The notes under the pieces are model-generated. The model did no database searches. It worked only from the letters and a program-made list of their open reading frames with translations, and was not told where the DNA came from. From Camillea tinctor (lineage: Eukaryota > Ascomycota > Sordariomycetes > Xylariales > Xylariaceae), in the NCBI GenBank assembly GCA_022578605.1, contig MU394051.1, positions 434,001 to 498,000 on the forward strand: DNA of 64,000 bases. The letters run 5' to 3'. The position numbers and the translations under genes are program-made. Each line of letters opens with the position of its first letter. Position 1 is the first letter of the stretch. Positions 34,786-45,448 of this stretch are shown in pieces.

Positions 34786-35939
34786 TTAGCTCCTATTAAG
34801 CACAACAATCAACTTTTCCCCCGATACCTTCTTACTTTTCAGCATCTCAATACCCTCTAAGATCGACTCGAATCTCCCGTCCATAACTTTTAACGGATGT
34901 GGCTTTAGTGCTCCGCGATCCAACAACCATTGCACGCTCTTGTACCATTGTACACCGAAGGCCCGCATCTCGGGATCGGCCTCCTTTTCGTAGCCGTAAT
35001 CCAGCCCCAGTCGGTGCCCTAGTAAGGCTGGTCCCATCACGAACCCGACCTTGATCGTCTTGCGTTCGAGTAGGTAGTCAGGATACATCTCTAAACAAGC
35101 ATAGCGACCGCCGACTCGGCCCATCGCCCCGTAGCAGAGCGCAATGCTCTTGGTGTCGGTGAAAGGGTCGAGAATGTAGCGTAGACGGTTGCCGGTGTAC
35201 GCTTTGATCTCCTTCACGCAGTCGGGGTTGTGGTAGTCGAAGACCTCTGCTGCCCCGTACGATTTGGCGAGAGCGAAGTTCCTGGGCGAGCACGTCGTGA
35301 TGGGCGTGTGACCAATCCTGTAAGAATAGATCAAATAGTAAGCCAGGGGCTTCAATTGCCTGTGTACAGCTCAATAATAAGAGTTCTCGTCACTTACAAG
35401 CGAATCAGCTGCATAGCCATGGTGCCCACCGAAGAGCTCCCGCCGTGCACGAACACAGTCTGCGGGCTCGCAGCCGGCTGCTCCGGCGTGCCCGGCAGCT
35501 CCAGCGCCTTGAACAACGCCATCCCTAGCGTCGCGAGCCCTGTGCCCCCCAGCGCGGCCGCCTCCTCGAACGACATGGAGTCGGGGATCTTCAGCGTGAA
35601 CTCGGCCTCCGAGGCGAGGTACTCGGCGAATGAGCCCGACTTCGGCCGAAGCGGGTTGGACCCGTGCACGGCTCCGCAGACCCGGTCTCCGACCTTGAAG
35701 GACAGGCATTCGCTGCCGGACCCGAGGCCGATGACGACGCCGGCGAAATCGCAGCCGTCGATGGCGCCGGCGCAGGGGAAGCGCTCGTGCATCTTGTAGT
35801 CGCACGGATTCAGAGCGACTGCTTTCGTTCGGATGAGGATCTCATCTTCCCGAGGCTGGGGGAGAGGGTGGCTGCGCTCGATTCGGAGCTTGCCGTCCTC
35901 ACCTTCGAGGATGACTATCTGAGTAGAAGGCAAAGACAT
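34786..35939 (-). CDS. trans-acting enoyl reductase of the PKS-NRPS
   Basis: Predicted 357 residues. Minus-strand exons 35939-35398 and 35317-34786. It is a medium-chain dehydrogenase/reductase without the zinc ligands of alcohol dehydrogenases. The substrate-binding half includes ALNPCDYKMHE, GCDFAGVV and GDRVCG. The NADPH-binding motif GGSSSVG lies at about 166-172. Length and motifs match the stand-alone enoyl reductases (LovC, TenC, ApdC, CcsC types) that reduce alpha,beta-double bonds on the growing chain when the PKS's own ER domain is dead. That fits the PKS-NRPS here, in which no NADPH-binding ER motif is seen. It is divergent from the Diels-Alderase with a 290-base shared promoter, suggesting co-regulation. 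Confidence 0.93.
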
Positions 35940-36076
35940 CCTTTTTTTTGTAGCTTCGTTTTGTTTTGTTACTATAGAATATAGTGATGTTGTCAGTGAC
36001 GAACTATGGGTTCTTGTTTTTTTGACGGAGCGCTATTAGTGGTATTTCGGGAAGGGCTGGAGAGATATAACCCGGT

Positions 36077-36087
36077 TCGGAGTCGGA
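36077..36087. promoter_or_regulatory. candidate regulator site in the enoyl reductase/Diels-Alderase divergent promoter
   Basis: TCGGAGTCGGA, a direct repeat of TCGGA with one base between, sits midway in the 290-base interval between the two divergent starts. TCGGATTCGGA, differing at one base, occurs upstream of the PKS-NRPS at 45226-45236. Function inferred. Confidence 0.35.
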
Positions 36088-36229
36088 CAACCTCGGGGAC
36101 GAAACTAAACACCCTTGGGATTCAAGGGGTGTGATAAACCTAACCAGCTCAAAAGCTGGACTATACAGCACTGGGGAATGTTGGATCATGCTCTCTCCCT
36201 TGACCAATTTACACTTTTGATAATATACC

Positions 36230-37508
36230 ATGAAGCCATACCTAATTGCGTTCCTCCTGGCTAATGCCGTCTATAGCTGGCCCCAGCCATGGCCTTCAAG
36301 CTGGCAGGTGGGCCTTGACGGGATGCCAGTAATTGAGGAATGCGAATTAAGCAATCTCACAGCGTTCGAAATGGCAAAAGGCCGACATGTATCGGAATTC
36401 ACTACCAATGCAGTCGAGAACTTCAATGCACCCAAAATAAAGCCACTCAACTCGTCGGCTGGAGAGCAGTGGGAGTTCGATGGCGTGTCGGACGACGGGA
36501 TGCAGTCGTTCGTGTTCGGCTTCTACCGGGACCCCAACTACGCCATACTGGGCACGGGGAACTTCCGTCTGTCCATCGAGTTCGCTTTTGCTGACCGAAC
36601 GCGGTTCTACGAGGTTTATTACCCTGGTAGATCAGTCGTGGAGAGTTGCAGTTTTGGAACTAGAGGCTGGTGGGTGGATGAGAAAGAGGGCTATAGCTTC
36701 TCATTCATGGTCAATAATGACATGAGCGAAGCTTTGGTATACCTGGATTCCGCGACGGTCAAAGGGCAAGTGTCCATCAAGTCGCTAGCCCAGCCCGTAG
36801 CGGCCGATGGTAACGTCTGGCCGGCTGAGAATGCATCCACAGTCGGCGTCCCGTTCTGGCATTGGTCGGAACCAATTCCTGCTGGGAATCTAGAAGTCAA
36901 CGTTGCAATTAATGGGAAGGATATTGCCTATAAGGGGATGGGTGGTCACGAACGGTTCTGGTCTGCTTTTAGGTAAGTTGTGCCACCCCCTGATTCAGAT
37001 TAAATTGCCCTCTTAACTAGATACATATAGCTGGTTTACATGCCTTACCAATCTGAATGCCGTTCGCGCGATGTTAGGCCCTTACGTGCTGTCCTATTTT
37101 GGATTCAACTCCAACTTGGATAAGAACTTCGCGCACCAATCCGTCGTACTCTTTAAAAACGGTATACCCGTGTTCCGAAGCACTCGTGCTACCGAGTCAG
37201 ATACCGAAGACTACGCCCTCATAACGAAGACCTACGGTGGTGCTGTCACCGGCACTCTCAAGGATAAAGTAACAGGCTATCAGGTGGAGCTTGTGTCGCC
37301 CGCAAGGTCACAGCACTACACCTTCTTTGCAGAACATGCAAATGTTGGATTTGAGTATATACTTGGTGAAGGGGTTGGAGGGAGTGGCTTCTCAGGTATT
37401 TCTAGGGGCGGACACGTAGGATTATCTCAATATCAAGGGGTGGCGCTGACGGAGGCGTTAACGTTCCCCAAGAACTCGCCTCTGTTTAAGAGTAACTATG
37501 TGAAATGA
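36230..37508 (+). CDS. Diels-Alderase of the lipocalin-like family (CcsF type)
   Basis: Predicted 406 residues. Exons 36230-36972 and 37031-37508. Residues 1-17 ([17 protein letters not shown]) look like a signal peptide or hydrophobic leader. The rest is two beta-rich halves: about 40-240, with [25 protein letters not shown] and [11 protein letters not shown] (12 and 11 residues of which are strongly conserved-looking), and about 250-400. This is the layout of the fungal pericyclases related to CrtC-like barrels, namely Fsa2, CghA, MycB and the cytochalasan CcsF. In cytochalasan biosynthesis this enzyme joins the polyketide diene to the pyrrolinone alkene, forming the isoindolone and macrocycle in one [4+2] step. 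The assignment rests on overall pattern plus context (trans-ER, hydrolase and PKS-NRPS alongside). Decalin-forming relatives are the main alternative, but they lack the neighbouring hydrolase. Confidence 0.88.
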
Positions 37509-37741
37509 TTTATTTGAAGAATTATGTATTCATGGTTATACAAGAAGCCTTATGCCTTAGTAACTTCCTACTACGGGCGATAGCTAGTTAGTTGATTTTC
37601 CACTTATTTTCAAGAAATACCTGAAGAAAGGACTCGCATCATAACCGCGATGTCCTAGCCATTTTCATTGAACACCGGAATATACTTCGAAAACATGTCC
37701 CCCCATATCTCTATATTTCTTTCTCTTCGCGACTTAATGAA

Positions 37742-37819
37742 CTATTGTGCATATCCGATCATCGGGCACCGAATCCCGAACCCGCTTCCGACTATATACG
37801 CAATGCGTATGCACAATAG
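37742..37819. repeat. 12-base inverted repeat flanking CGG/CCG motifs
   Basis: CTATTGTGCATA at 37742-37753 is the exact reverse complement of TATGCACAATAG at 37808-37819, with a 54-base centre that holds the CCG-N5-CGG site. It is about 190-270 bases upstream of the hydrolase start. Confidence 0.85.
37755..37765. promoter_or_regulatory. candidate regulator site CCG-N5-CGG
   Basis: CCGATCATCGG lies inside the inverted repeat upstream of the hydrolase, followed by CACCGAATCCCGAA. CACCGAATC also occurs at 42436-42444 in the P450/MFS interval. Function inferred. Confidence 0.3.
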
Positions 37820-38011
37820 GACCCCTTTTACTACTCACACAGTCTAATTACCTGTGATATGACTTACGTGCCCATAGCTTAGCAACTTATGAAACATCTG
37901 AGGGCACCAAATAAAAATTTACCTATCCAACCTTACCATACCAGAAGCAAATCGATCTACCCCCCCCCCTTTCCCCCCTAAACTCAAGCCTATTCCCCCC
38001 TAAACAGAAAA

Positions 38012-39435
38012 ATGCACAAGCTCTTCCCTTCCAGCCCCTTCTTCGACTTCGAAACGATCCGCATCCTCGGCACCACCGCCTACGGCGGCGCCGACGTCGC
38101 CGAGGTCCTCGAGGCCGTAGGCCAAATCAAGCCCAACGACCCAACCTCGTGGGCAACCGCCTGGACAACCCAAGCCGAGCGCGCGACCCGCCTCGCCGAA
38201 GAAGCCCGCGCCTCCGGCCACCGCGACGCCGCCCGCCGCGCCTACCTGCGCGCCTCGAACTACACCCGCGCCAGCGGGTACATGTACGTGTCCTCGCGCG
38301 CCCCGGACGGCGGCACGCTGGCGCAGGACCCCCGCGCCCTGCCCGCGGCCGAGCGCGTGGGCGCGCTGTTCCGCGAGGCCGTGCGCCTGAACGACCCGGA
38401 TGCACACGGCGAGATGCGCCTCCTGCCCGTGCCCTTCGAGGACTACGTGCTCCCCGCGTACCTGCACCTGCCGCCGCGCGGGCGGCGCGTCCCCGGGGGC
38501 GTGCCCGTCTTGCTGAATACCGGGGGCGCTGACTCTTGCCAGGAGGAGCTGTTCTACCTCAACCCGGCGGCGGGGCCGGGGCTGGGCTACGCCGTGCTGA
38601 CGTTTGATGGGCCCGGCCAGGGCATCATGCTGAGGAAGTATGGCCTGGAGATGCGCCCTGATTGGGAGGCGGTTACGGCGCGGGTCATTGACCGGCTGGA
38701 GGTGTTTGCCCGGGAGAACCCGAAGCTGGAGCTTGATCTTGAGAGGATCGCTGTGTCGGGCGCGTCGATGGGCGGGTACTATGCGTTGAGAGCAGCGTCC
38801 GATCCGCGAGTGAAAGCTTGTGTCGCTATCGTGAGATTTTTCCTTTGCTCTTTCTTTGAAGATTAATTCCTCCTATCCTAGTTAAGAAAAGGACTAACTC
38901 AAAATACCGGGTTTAGGATCCCTTCTATGATATGTGGGACTTTGGCACGGCGCACGTCTCGCCGCTTTTCATCAACGCCTGGACTTCCGGGTGGCTGGGC
39001 TCCGGCACCGTGGACCGGCTGATGGGCATAGTATCGCGGCTATCGTTCCAGATGAAATGGGAGATCTCCGTCGCCGGGACATTCTTCGGGCTGTCCTCGC
39101 CGTCCGCCATCCTACTGAATATGAAGAATTACACGTTGCGAGGCAGTGACGGAGATATTGATAGCGGTGGCGAGAGCGTCAGCTTCCTATCTCGTGTGAA
39201 GTGTCCTGTGCTGTTGTCCGGAGCTGGAAAATCGCTGTATCTGGATGTGGATAATCATACGAAAAGATGCTACGATGCTCTAACTAGTGTAGCGCCTGAG
39301 AATAAGAAGCTGTGGATTCCAGAGAGCGAAGGTCAGGGGAGTCTTCAGGCCAAGATGGGCGCGTTTGCACTGTGTAATCAGCGAACATATCAGTTTCTGG
39401 ATGAAGTTTTTGGCGTGGTAAGGAAACCGCTATAA
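38012..39435 (+). CDS. alpha/beta hydrolase of the cytochalasan type (CcsE/PyiE-like)
   Basis: Predicted 445 residues. Exons 38012-38830 and 38917-39435, joined in phase 0 (VAI-DPFYDMWDF). The first 150 residues are a helical cap. The core follows: VPVLLNTGGADSC near the oxyanion region, LTFDGPGQG, and the nucleophile elbow GASMGG with Ser252. The layout is that of FrsA/DUF1100 hydrolases, the group found in all cytochalasan clusters. There the enzyme is needed for formation of the correct pyrrolinone after release of the aminoaldehyde (family knowledge). No histidine occurs after His387, so the usual C-terminal catalytic His is missing from its expected place, where SEGQGSLQAKMGAF is found instead. 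The first exon is extremely GC-rich, unlike the second. Confidence 0.9.
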
Positions 39436-39984
39436 ATGAGTATACACATGGCGATCTTTTCCACTTCGTGTTAGAATCTAGGATCAGATACAGTGGTTTT
39501 ATGGTTCCTGAAAGGGAGCTCTTCTATCATGAAATCATCCGCTATAGACTTGAAGTCTCATGATGTAAGAATCGGGGATATAGGAGGCTGGTCGATATAG
39601 TCTAGCTACGGCACAGCACCAAAGTGGAGATATTCAAATAGAATGCTATGAATCTAAGCATGACCATAAGCTGATTCATACTGTATGGATAGCATTCACG
39701 CGTCTATTAACGAATTGTTTCTGCTAATGCTTTTTTTATATCACATGCATATCTGACCGGAGGCTGAGTTGTTGTTATGATCCCATCATAGTGCGTGTAA
39801 GTTATATTATACAATATTATGCTTCTGGGTTATCTACCTAACTATCGATTTTATACAATTTATATCTCACGCGATTTATTCCAAATAAAAAATAAAAATA
39901 AAAAGAAGAGAAACAACAAGGGAAATCCCGATCTATCCTCGTTGACTTTTGGATGTTTGAGCCCTGTTAGACGAACGAATCTAA
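39436..39984. other. intergenic between convergent hydrolase and MFS genes
   Basis: AT-rich 3' flanks, with an A-rich stretch at about 39882-39915. Nothing else recognised. Confidence 0.55.
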
Positions 39985-41670
39985 TCAAGCACTCTCCCCG
40001 ATAACATTCACACTATTGCCATTTCGTTTCTCCTTTTCATCATCTACTAGCCCAAAATCGTTGGACTCATGCTCTGTCCTCATCTGTAGATTCTTCTCCA
40101 CGAAGCAAACTAAGAAGGCCAGTCCTGCGAAGATAATTCCGAGTTGGAAGACACGCTGTATACTGGCCTCATATATACCAACGATAGCATTGCTTGTCTC
40201 GGGATCGAAAGAGTCAACGAAATCTCTTGATGCTTGCTCGTATGCTTGCCCATTCCGGAGAGCCTCTTGTGCCTGGGTATTGTTCAAGCCTGGCAAAAGT
40301 TGATCAAACCGATTGTTGAAAATGGCGGCGGGAATACCCACACCCCAGATAGTCCCGACGCTTCTCACGAAGGCAAATGTTCCTGTGCTAGCGGCATTGA
40401 GACTATCCGGAAGAGCAGTCTGAATAGCTGACAAGAGACATGCCATCACAGTACCCAGCCCGAAGGCTAGGATAAGCTGCATAATGATATACACTGCCTT
40501 ATGGGTGTTCCTGTCGAAGATGGTGAAGACACCGATTGAAATGGTCATGAGTGCGCAGCCAACAATGTGAATAATCTTGAATTTACCGAGTTTCGTAGCA
40601 AGACCTCCACCGACTGCAGCCGCCACAGAATATAGAATGGAAAAGGGAAGAAGATAGACTCCAGACATGGTTGGGGAAACTAATAGGACGGCCTGGAAAT
40701 ACAAAGGCAAGAAGTACAGTGCCCAGTAAGATACCATGGTTTGGAGAAAGGTCGAGATATAAGCAGCTGCCGAGGTTCTGTTCTTGAACAAGATCAACGG
40801 CATCACAGGTTGTGGGCAGAATCTTGATCCTTCAAAACCAAGGAACAAGATGTGGCCCAGCAGGCCTAGGACTAGGGTGATAATCATAGATGGGTGAGAC
40901 CATTCATAACGTGTTCCACCATATGTCAAAGCGTAGAGGACGGACGTGACAGAAGCGGTGAGGATGAAGTTCCCCGTGAAGTCAATCTTCTTGATCTTTT
41001 CGACAAAAGAATCGGTGGCACGATGCTTCAAGCGCAAGACGAGCAGCAGAAGGATAAGGGAAGCGCCTCCAAAAGGCAAATTGATGTAAAATGCCCATCG
41101 CCAAGAGACACGCTCAACCAGGATACCACCAACAAAGGGACCGATGACGGAGCCTAATGTTATGAAAACAAATAGTAGGCCCATGAACTGCCCGCGTTCT
41201 CGTAGGGGGAGCACATCGCACACAATCAACTCAACGAGAACGTTGATACCGGCAGCCCCAAGGCCTTGAACTGTTCGACCACCGATAAGCATGTTGGGCG
41301 AGTTTGCTCCTCCGCAGATGCCGCTCCCCAACACGAAGATAGCCACGGCACTAATCATGAGCCACCGACGACCCCATAAATCAGCCAACTGGCCGTAGAG
41401 AGGCTGCACAGCAGCACTGGTAAGAAAATAGACGTTGATGACCCAAATGTAATTCTCGGCGACATTGATCTCACGGGCAATGGTAGGTAGAGCGGTTGAT
41501 ACGATAGATCCCTCGAGGGCGCTCAAGAAGGCTGTCAGGGCCAGACACACGAAGAGCGCCCAGAAGCGGAATCCGCGAGTGGCACTCTTCTGTTTCGGAG
41601 GGAGGGAGGTATCACCTCCCTTATCGGTGGTGTTCGGAGTGACAGAGGCATCTACTGCAGATGACTCCAT
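39985..41670 (-). CDS. MFS drug:H+ antiporter (DHA2-like), cluster exporter
   Basis: Predicted 561 residues in a single exon. After a 33-residue polar N terminus there are about 14 hydrophobic segments, as in the DHA2 family of major facilitator transporters. The motif-A sequence GQLADLWGRR lies at about 93-102 between helices 2 and 3. GRTVQGLGAAGINVL, GPFVGGILVERVSWRWAFY and the central loop with charged residues at about 220-235 also fit. The protein should sit in the plasma membrane and export the cluster product, giving self-protection or secretion (inference from context). It is divergent from the second P450 with about 1.06 kb between them. Confidence 0.94.
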   Translation of the reverse strand: MESSAVDASVTPNTTDKGGDTSLPPKQKSATRGFRFWALFVCLALTAFLSALEGSIVSTALPTIAREINVAENYIWVINVYFLTSAAVQPLYGQLADLWGRRWLMISAVAIFVLGSGICGGANSPNMLIGGRTVQGLGAAGINVLVELIVCDVLPLRERGQFMGLLFVFITLGSVIGPFVGGILVERVSWRWAFYINLPFGGASLILLLLVLRLKHRATDSFVEKIKKIDFTGNFILTASVTSVLYALTYGGTRYEWSHPSMIITLVLGLLGHILFLGFEGSRFCPQPVMPLILFKNRTSAAAYISTFLQTMVSYWALYFLPLYFQAVLLVSPTMSGVYLLPFSILYSVAAAVGGGLATKLGKFKIIHIVGCALMTISIGVFTIFDRNTHKAVYIIMQLILAFGLGTVMACLLSAIQTALPDSLNAASTGTFAFVRSVGTIWGVGIPAAIFNNRFDQLLPGLNNTQAQEALRNGQAYEQASRDFVDSFDPETSNAIVGIYEASIQRVFQLGIIFAGLAFLVCFVEKNLQMRTEHESNDFGLVDDEKEKRNGNSVNVIGESA

Positions 41671-42728
41671 TGCGGTTCAGGAAAGGCCGAATTTGATGTT
41701 GCGATGAGATATCCGAAGTGAGGCGTGAACTGAACAAAGAGAGTTTTGGCAGTAACTTGAAGATAAGAAAATGAAGTTGTAGTGTTGGGTAGGTAGTTGT
41801 GTTGAAAAAGCAGAGGGTATACGTTGATTAGTAGTTAGATTAATAGTTGTGATGATCACGGCGGGACGCGTACCTCATAACTAGGCACCTGGGTAAAGAA
41901 TTACAAATAGATATGGTGTAAATGTAAATGTAAATAATAAAACGAATATGTTGACATCAAAGTGAAAAAAAAGAAAAAGAAAAAGAAAAAAGGGGGTAAT
42001 ATAATGCGATAATTGCATGGTAATTACCTACTTATCCATAGTATAGAATAACAATTTAGGTGCCTAATAAGGCTGCCAAATTCTCAAACGGCTTGCGGAT
42101 GATTAACCGTAGCGAGCACTTACACGGCAGCAAGCATTCAAGGATGATGGTTTTTGGGGTGGGTAGGTAGGGTACGTAAGCCTTATTCTGCACCCTAGGG
42201 AGGTTCCAATAGGTAGGTACCTAATAAGCTTGTTTGTCTCACTGTGGCTTACATGATATGTACATATGCCATATTTCAAAATGGTAGGTACATCACTTAC
42301 ACTTCTTACCCTCCCTGGGTATCTTGTCCTACCTGACCAAAATCAGCATTCGGACTTGCTAGCCAATAATCAGACAAACGGCTCTCTTACAAAGCCCATT
42401 CCGAGTGGCAAAGTTCGGACCTGGTGTAATTACAACACCGAATCGGTCCCGAACCGCTTTGCCCCCTTTACCGTATTGTCGACATCGTGAGAATTATCGT
42501 AGGTTGTACGGCGCCGATGAGAGAATGTACGTAGACGCATGCAAACAAATGGGACAGTAAACCGAAAGTAAATCCCAAGATCAGCTTGACACGATGTAGT
42601 TGCTTTGAATCTTGATCGATTTAGATCCTGGTGCCTGTACTTTTCCTTTCAGGAAAATTACCTCGTGTTCTCACTTAATTACTTCACTTCACTATATGGG
42701 ACGCGCCTTGTATATTCATTCATTGACC
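41671..42728. other. divergent promoter region, MFS / second P450
   Basis: Contains a poly-purine A-rich tract (about 41964-41996), of the sort that keeps nucleosomes off. It also holds TAGGTAGGTACCTA motifs (about 42210) and a CCG-N3-CGG element. A TATATGGG box at about 42696 lies upstream of the P450. No gene seen. Confidence 0.5.
42438..42446. promoter_or_regulatory. candidate regulator site CCG-N3-CGG
   Basis: CCGAATCGG is followed directly by TCCCGAACCG, about 290 bases upstream of the P450 start. It belongs to the same CGG-rich motif group as the other cluster promoters. Function inferred. Confidence 0.3.
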
Positions 42729-44431
42729 ATGTGGAACATTCAAACGAATATCATCGAGCCCTATCTGGTTATTCGCCAGTCTATGGCCCCCTTGAAACTC
42801 TCCCGATGGCAACTTGCAAAACTCTTTGCCAAGCAAGCCCTGGCTGGTGTAACCCCTGGCACGTTGATCTTGGGAGTGACCGCGGTTCTGCTTCTCGTGG
42901 TCTACCTGTTCACTTCTAGGCGAATGGTGATGCCTAGCGAGTTGCCTGTTTTGAAAAACAACAGTTCGGATTTCGAAGACATCCTTGCAGAAGGAAGAAA
43001 GAAGGTAATGAGCCCCTAATCTGAGATCGAAAAGTGTAATGCAAGTATATCGGGTGGCCAATCTAATAGACTCCAAGTATCCTGATAGACCCTACCTCGC
43101 TATCAACAAATATTACAAATACGTTGTATACCCTCCCAAGAACTTCGAAGAAATTAAACGTCTGCCTGAAGAGATAGCCTCTGCTAAGAGCTTCTTCCAC
43201 AAGGTAAACTATGGCAGTTGGACTTCCGTCGGCCGCGAGACCCATACTCTCGTCAAAACCATCCTCGCCGACCTAACCCGGTCTATTCCAGCTCGTGTAC
43301 TCAACCGGCAACAGGACTGCCGGATGGCCTTCGAGTCAATAATAGGGTATTGTCCAGAATGGAAGGAAACCCCCCTGCTATTCACCACGTTTGAAATTGT
43401 GGCCAAGATCAACGCGTGCTCCTTTGTAGGCAGAGATTTGGCTTCCAACCAAAAGTGGGTACGGGCTGTGATGCAGTCGCCCCTATTCATTCATGTAGCT
43501 GTAACTCTGACGACTGCCTGCCCGCCCATCCTGAGGCCCTTGCTCGCGCCCCTTGTTTTCCTCCCAACACTGAAAAACCAGTGGGATATGAAGCGGCTTC
43601 TAATCCCTGTGCTGAAGGCAGACGTTAAACAGTTTCAGGAAAATTCGGACAAGAAAGAGCTTCTCAGGCCGAAAGCAGAGGGCAAATTACCTCTGACTGC
43701 GTTGCTGCTTTCACGATACAAGCTGGATGAGCCGTCCATTAAACAGCTTGTTGAAGATTATGTGCTGATTAGTTTCGATTCAACACCGTCAACTGCTTCA
43801 GCACTCTACCACGCTACCTATGAGCTGGCGGCACATCCCGAAGCCGCTGATGTGCTACGCCAAGAGCTCGACGAAATCATGGTTGACGGTAAACTTCCTT
43901 CAACCCATCTTCAGGAACTCAGACGAATGGATAGCTTCCTGCGCGAGTCGCTACGGATGCACCCGATTAGCAGTTGTAAGTATCCACCCATCTGCTACAG
44001 AATCATCAACCTAACTTACTCGTTTCCCAGTCAGCCTCCAACGTGTGCTTGGGAAGTCGACCCAGCTTTCCTCAGGTCCTATGATCCCCGAGGGCGCCAT
44101 AATCACCGTCGACGCCGCTGCCATAAACCGTTCCCCAGATCTCTGGGAGGAGCCGGATAAGTTCGACATGGACCGTTTCTATAATAAGCGCAAAGAGCCT
44201 GGTAATGAAAGCCGATACCACCTGCTTACCACTGGCCCCGACTCACCTGGCTGGGGAGACGGCATCCAAGCCTGCCCTGGCCGCTTCTTCGCGTCGAGCA
44301 CTCTCAAGATTGCACTTGCCTATATTCTGAGGAATTATGATGTCAAATTACGCGATGGAGCCCAGTATCCTGTCAAAGTATCGCCTAGTAAGCAGATTCA
44401 TTCTCTATATAAGAATCAAACATTGACTTGA
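42729..44431 (+). CDS. cytochrome P450 monooxygenase, second of the cluster
   Basis: Predicted 524 residues from the ATG at 42729, or 506 from the in-frame ATG at 42783. The first has the better context (ACCATGT), but a TATA-like box only about 30 bases upstream favours the second. Exons: 42729-43004, 43078-43975, 44031-44431. The first intron ends in AAG, chosen because it restores EGRKK-YPDRPY, a standard P450 junction. A membrane anchor (TLILGVTAVLLLVVYLF) is near residue 50. Motifs: I-helix FDSTPST, unusual for the class; RESLR (ExxR); haem loop WGDGIQACPGRFF with Cys at about 473. It lies immediately upstream of the PKS-NRPS in the same direction and is expected to oxidise the cyclised product. 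Which carbon is unknown. Confidence 0.92.
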
Positions 44432-45161
44432 ATATCATAGTGGCGAATGGGAGTTGGGCACCAGATGATAAAGCAGCTGTGTTGTTTAAATCAAGGGAGT
44501 AGACAGACTTGGGCTGATGGTATATCTGAACACTGGCTTTGGATTGAAGTCTTGAAGTTTTGAAGCTTTCAGCCGGGGAATTTATATGGATGAAATCTGG
44601 AAGGAGATATCTTTCGCAATCTATCTGTTCCTATGTCTTTGCTGAATAAATAACAAATCACTAACGTGTTTATGTGGCCTAACTGCCTACCTTTACTTTC
44701 TTAAATATTCTAATTTCCCTTAAAACAATCGCTATTACCTCAGAAGTCTATTATCAAAAATTTGTCTTCATAATCAACTGTAATGTGTAGGACTTGTTCT
44801 TCGCCTAGGGTAGCTAGAATTTATATAATAGTGCTAAACTTCACTCTTCAGGCTTATGTACATACGTATTAAGGAGAAATCACCCAACAACTGCCTACTT
44901 GATTCTGAGCATATATAACACGAGAGGCGTATGTGTTAACATAGTGCTTTGTAGAGATTTCGTCTATTGACCTTCCTGTGAATATTTTCTCATGGGATAC
45001 GTACATTCTAAGGTATTTACCTACTACATAGGTAGCCATAATATTTGCAGAGTATTCCAAAAAGAGGCGAGATAGGCTAATGGGGTTTCTGCTACGCTGA
45101 TGGGAATAGAAGGAAACAGGAGATTGACTTCGGTTCAGCTGGAAGCAGTTACTTGTAATCA

Positions 45162-45173
45162 CCGAAGTATCGG
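45162..45173. promoter_or_regulatory. candidate Zn2Cys6 factor site CCG-N6-CGG
   Basis: CCGAAGTATCGG matches CCG-N6-CGG about 276 bases upstream of the PKS-NRPS start. The surrounding CACCGAA recurs in inverted form as TTCGGTG at 45213-45219. Function inferred. Confidence 0.35.
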
Positions 45174-45225
45174 ACAAGCTCTGATGGCCGATACTCTATT
45201 CATTGGCCATATTTCGGTGAAAATA

Positions 45226-45236
45226 TCGGATTCGGA
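45226..45236. promoter_or_regulatory. candidate site TCGGATTCGGA upstream of the PKS-NRPS
   Basis: Direct repeat of TCGGA, one base different from the element in the enoyl reductase/Diels-Alderase promoter (36077-36087). About 213 bases before the start codon. Confidence 0.33.
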
Positions 45237-45448
45237 CCTAGAGTGATGGGGTCCGGCGCAAGACAGGCCAGATGACTAAAACCGTGAAGTCTTCGAAGCT
45301 GGTCGATCGGTGTTATTCGGTTTAGTATGAAGTCTTTAGTTATAATGTCTAGATCGTGAGCAAAATTACACAAATCCGTTGCTAGATCTATGTTAGGTAA
45401 TGACTCAGACTCTATCATACTTTGGCTGGCTTTCTTCCATCGTCCAAA

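Larger units (their letters stand above)
37509..38011. other. intergenic upstream of the hydrolase
   Basis: Contains a 12-base perfect inverted repeat, a CCG-N5-CGG motif and a C-rich tract (37960-37980), followed by the hydrolase start. Likely 3' flank of the Diels-Alderase and promoter of the hydrolase. Confidence 0.55.
44432..45448. other. PKS-NRPS promoter region
   Basis: About 1 kb of AT-rich sequence with no coding frame. The last 300 bases contain a cluster of CGG/CCG elements (45162-45236). Confidence 0.55.

Noticed and set aside
45422..45448. nine-residue upstream extension of the PKS-NRPS
   Set aside because: Starts at TTG; the ATG at 45449 gives the family-typical KS start.
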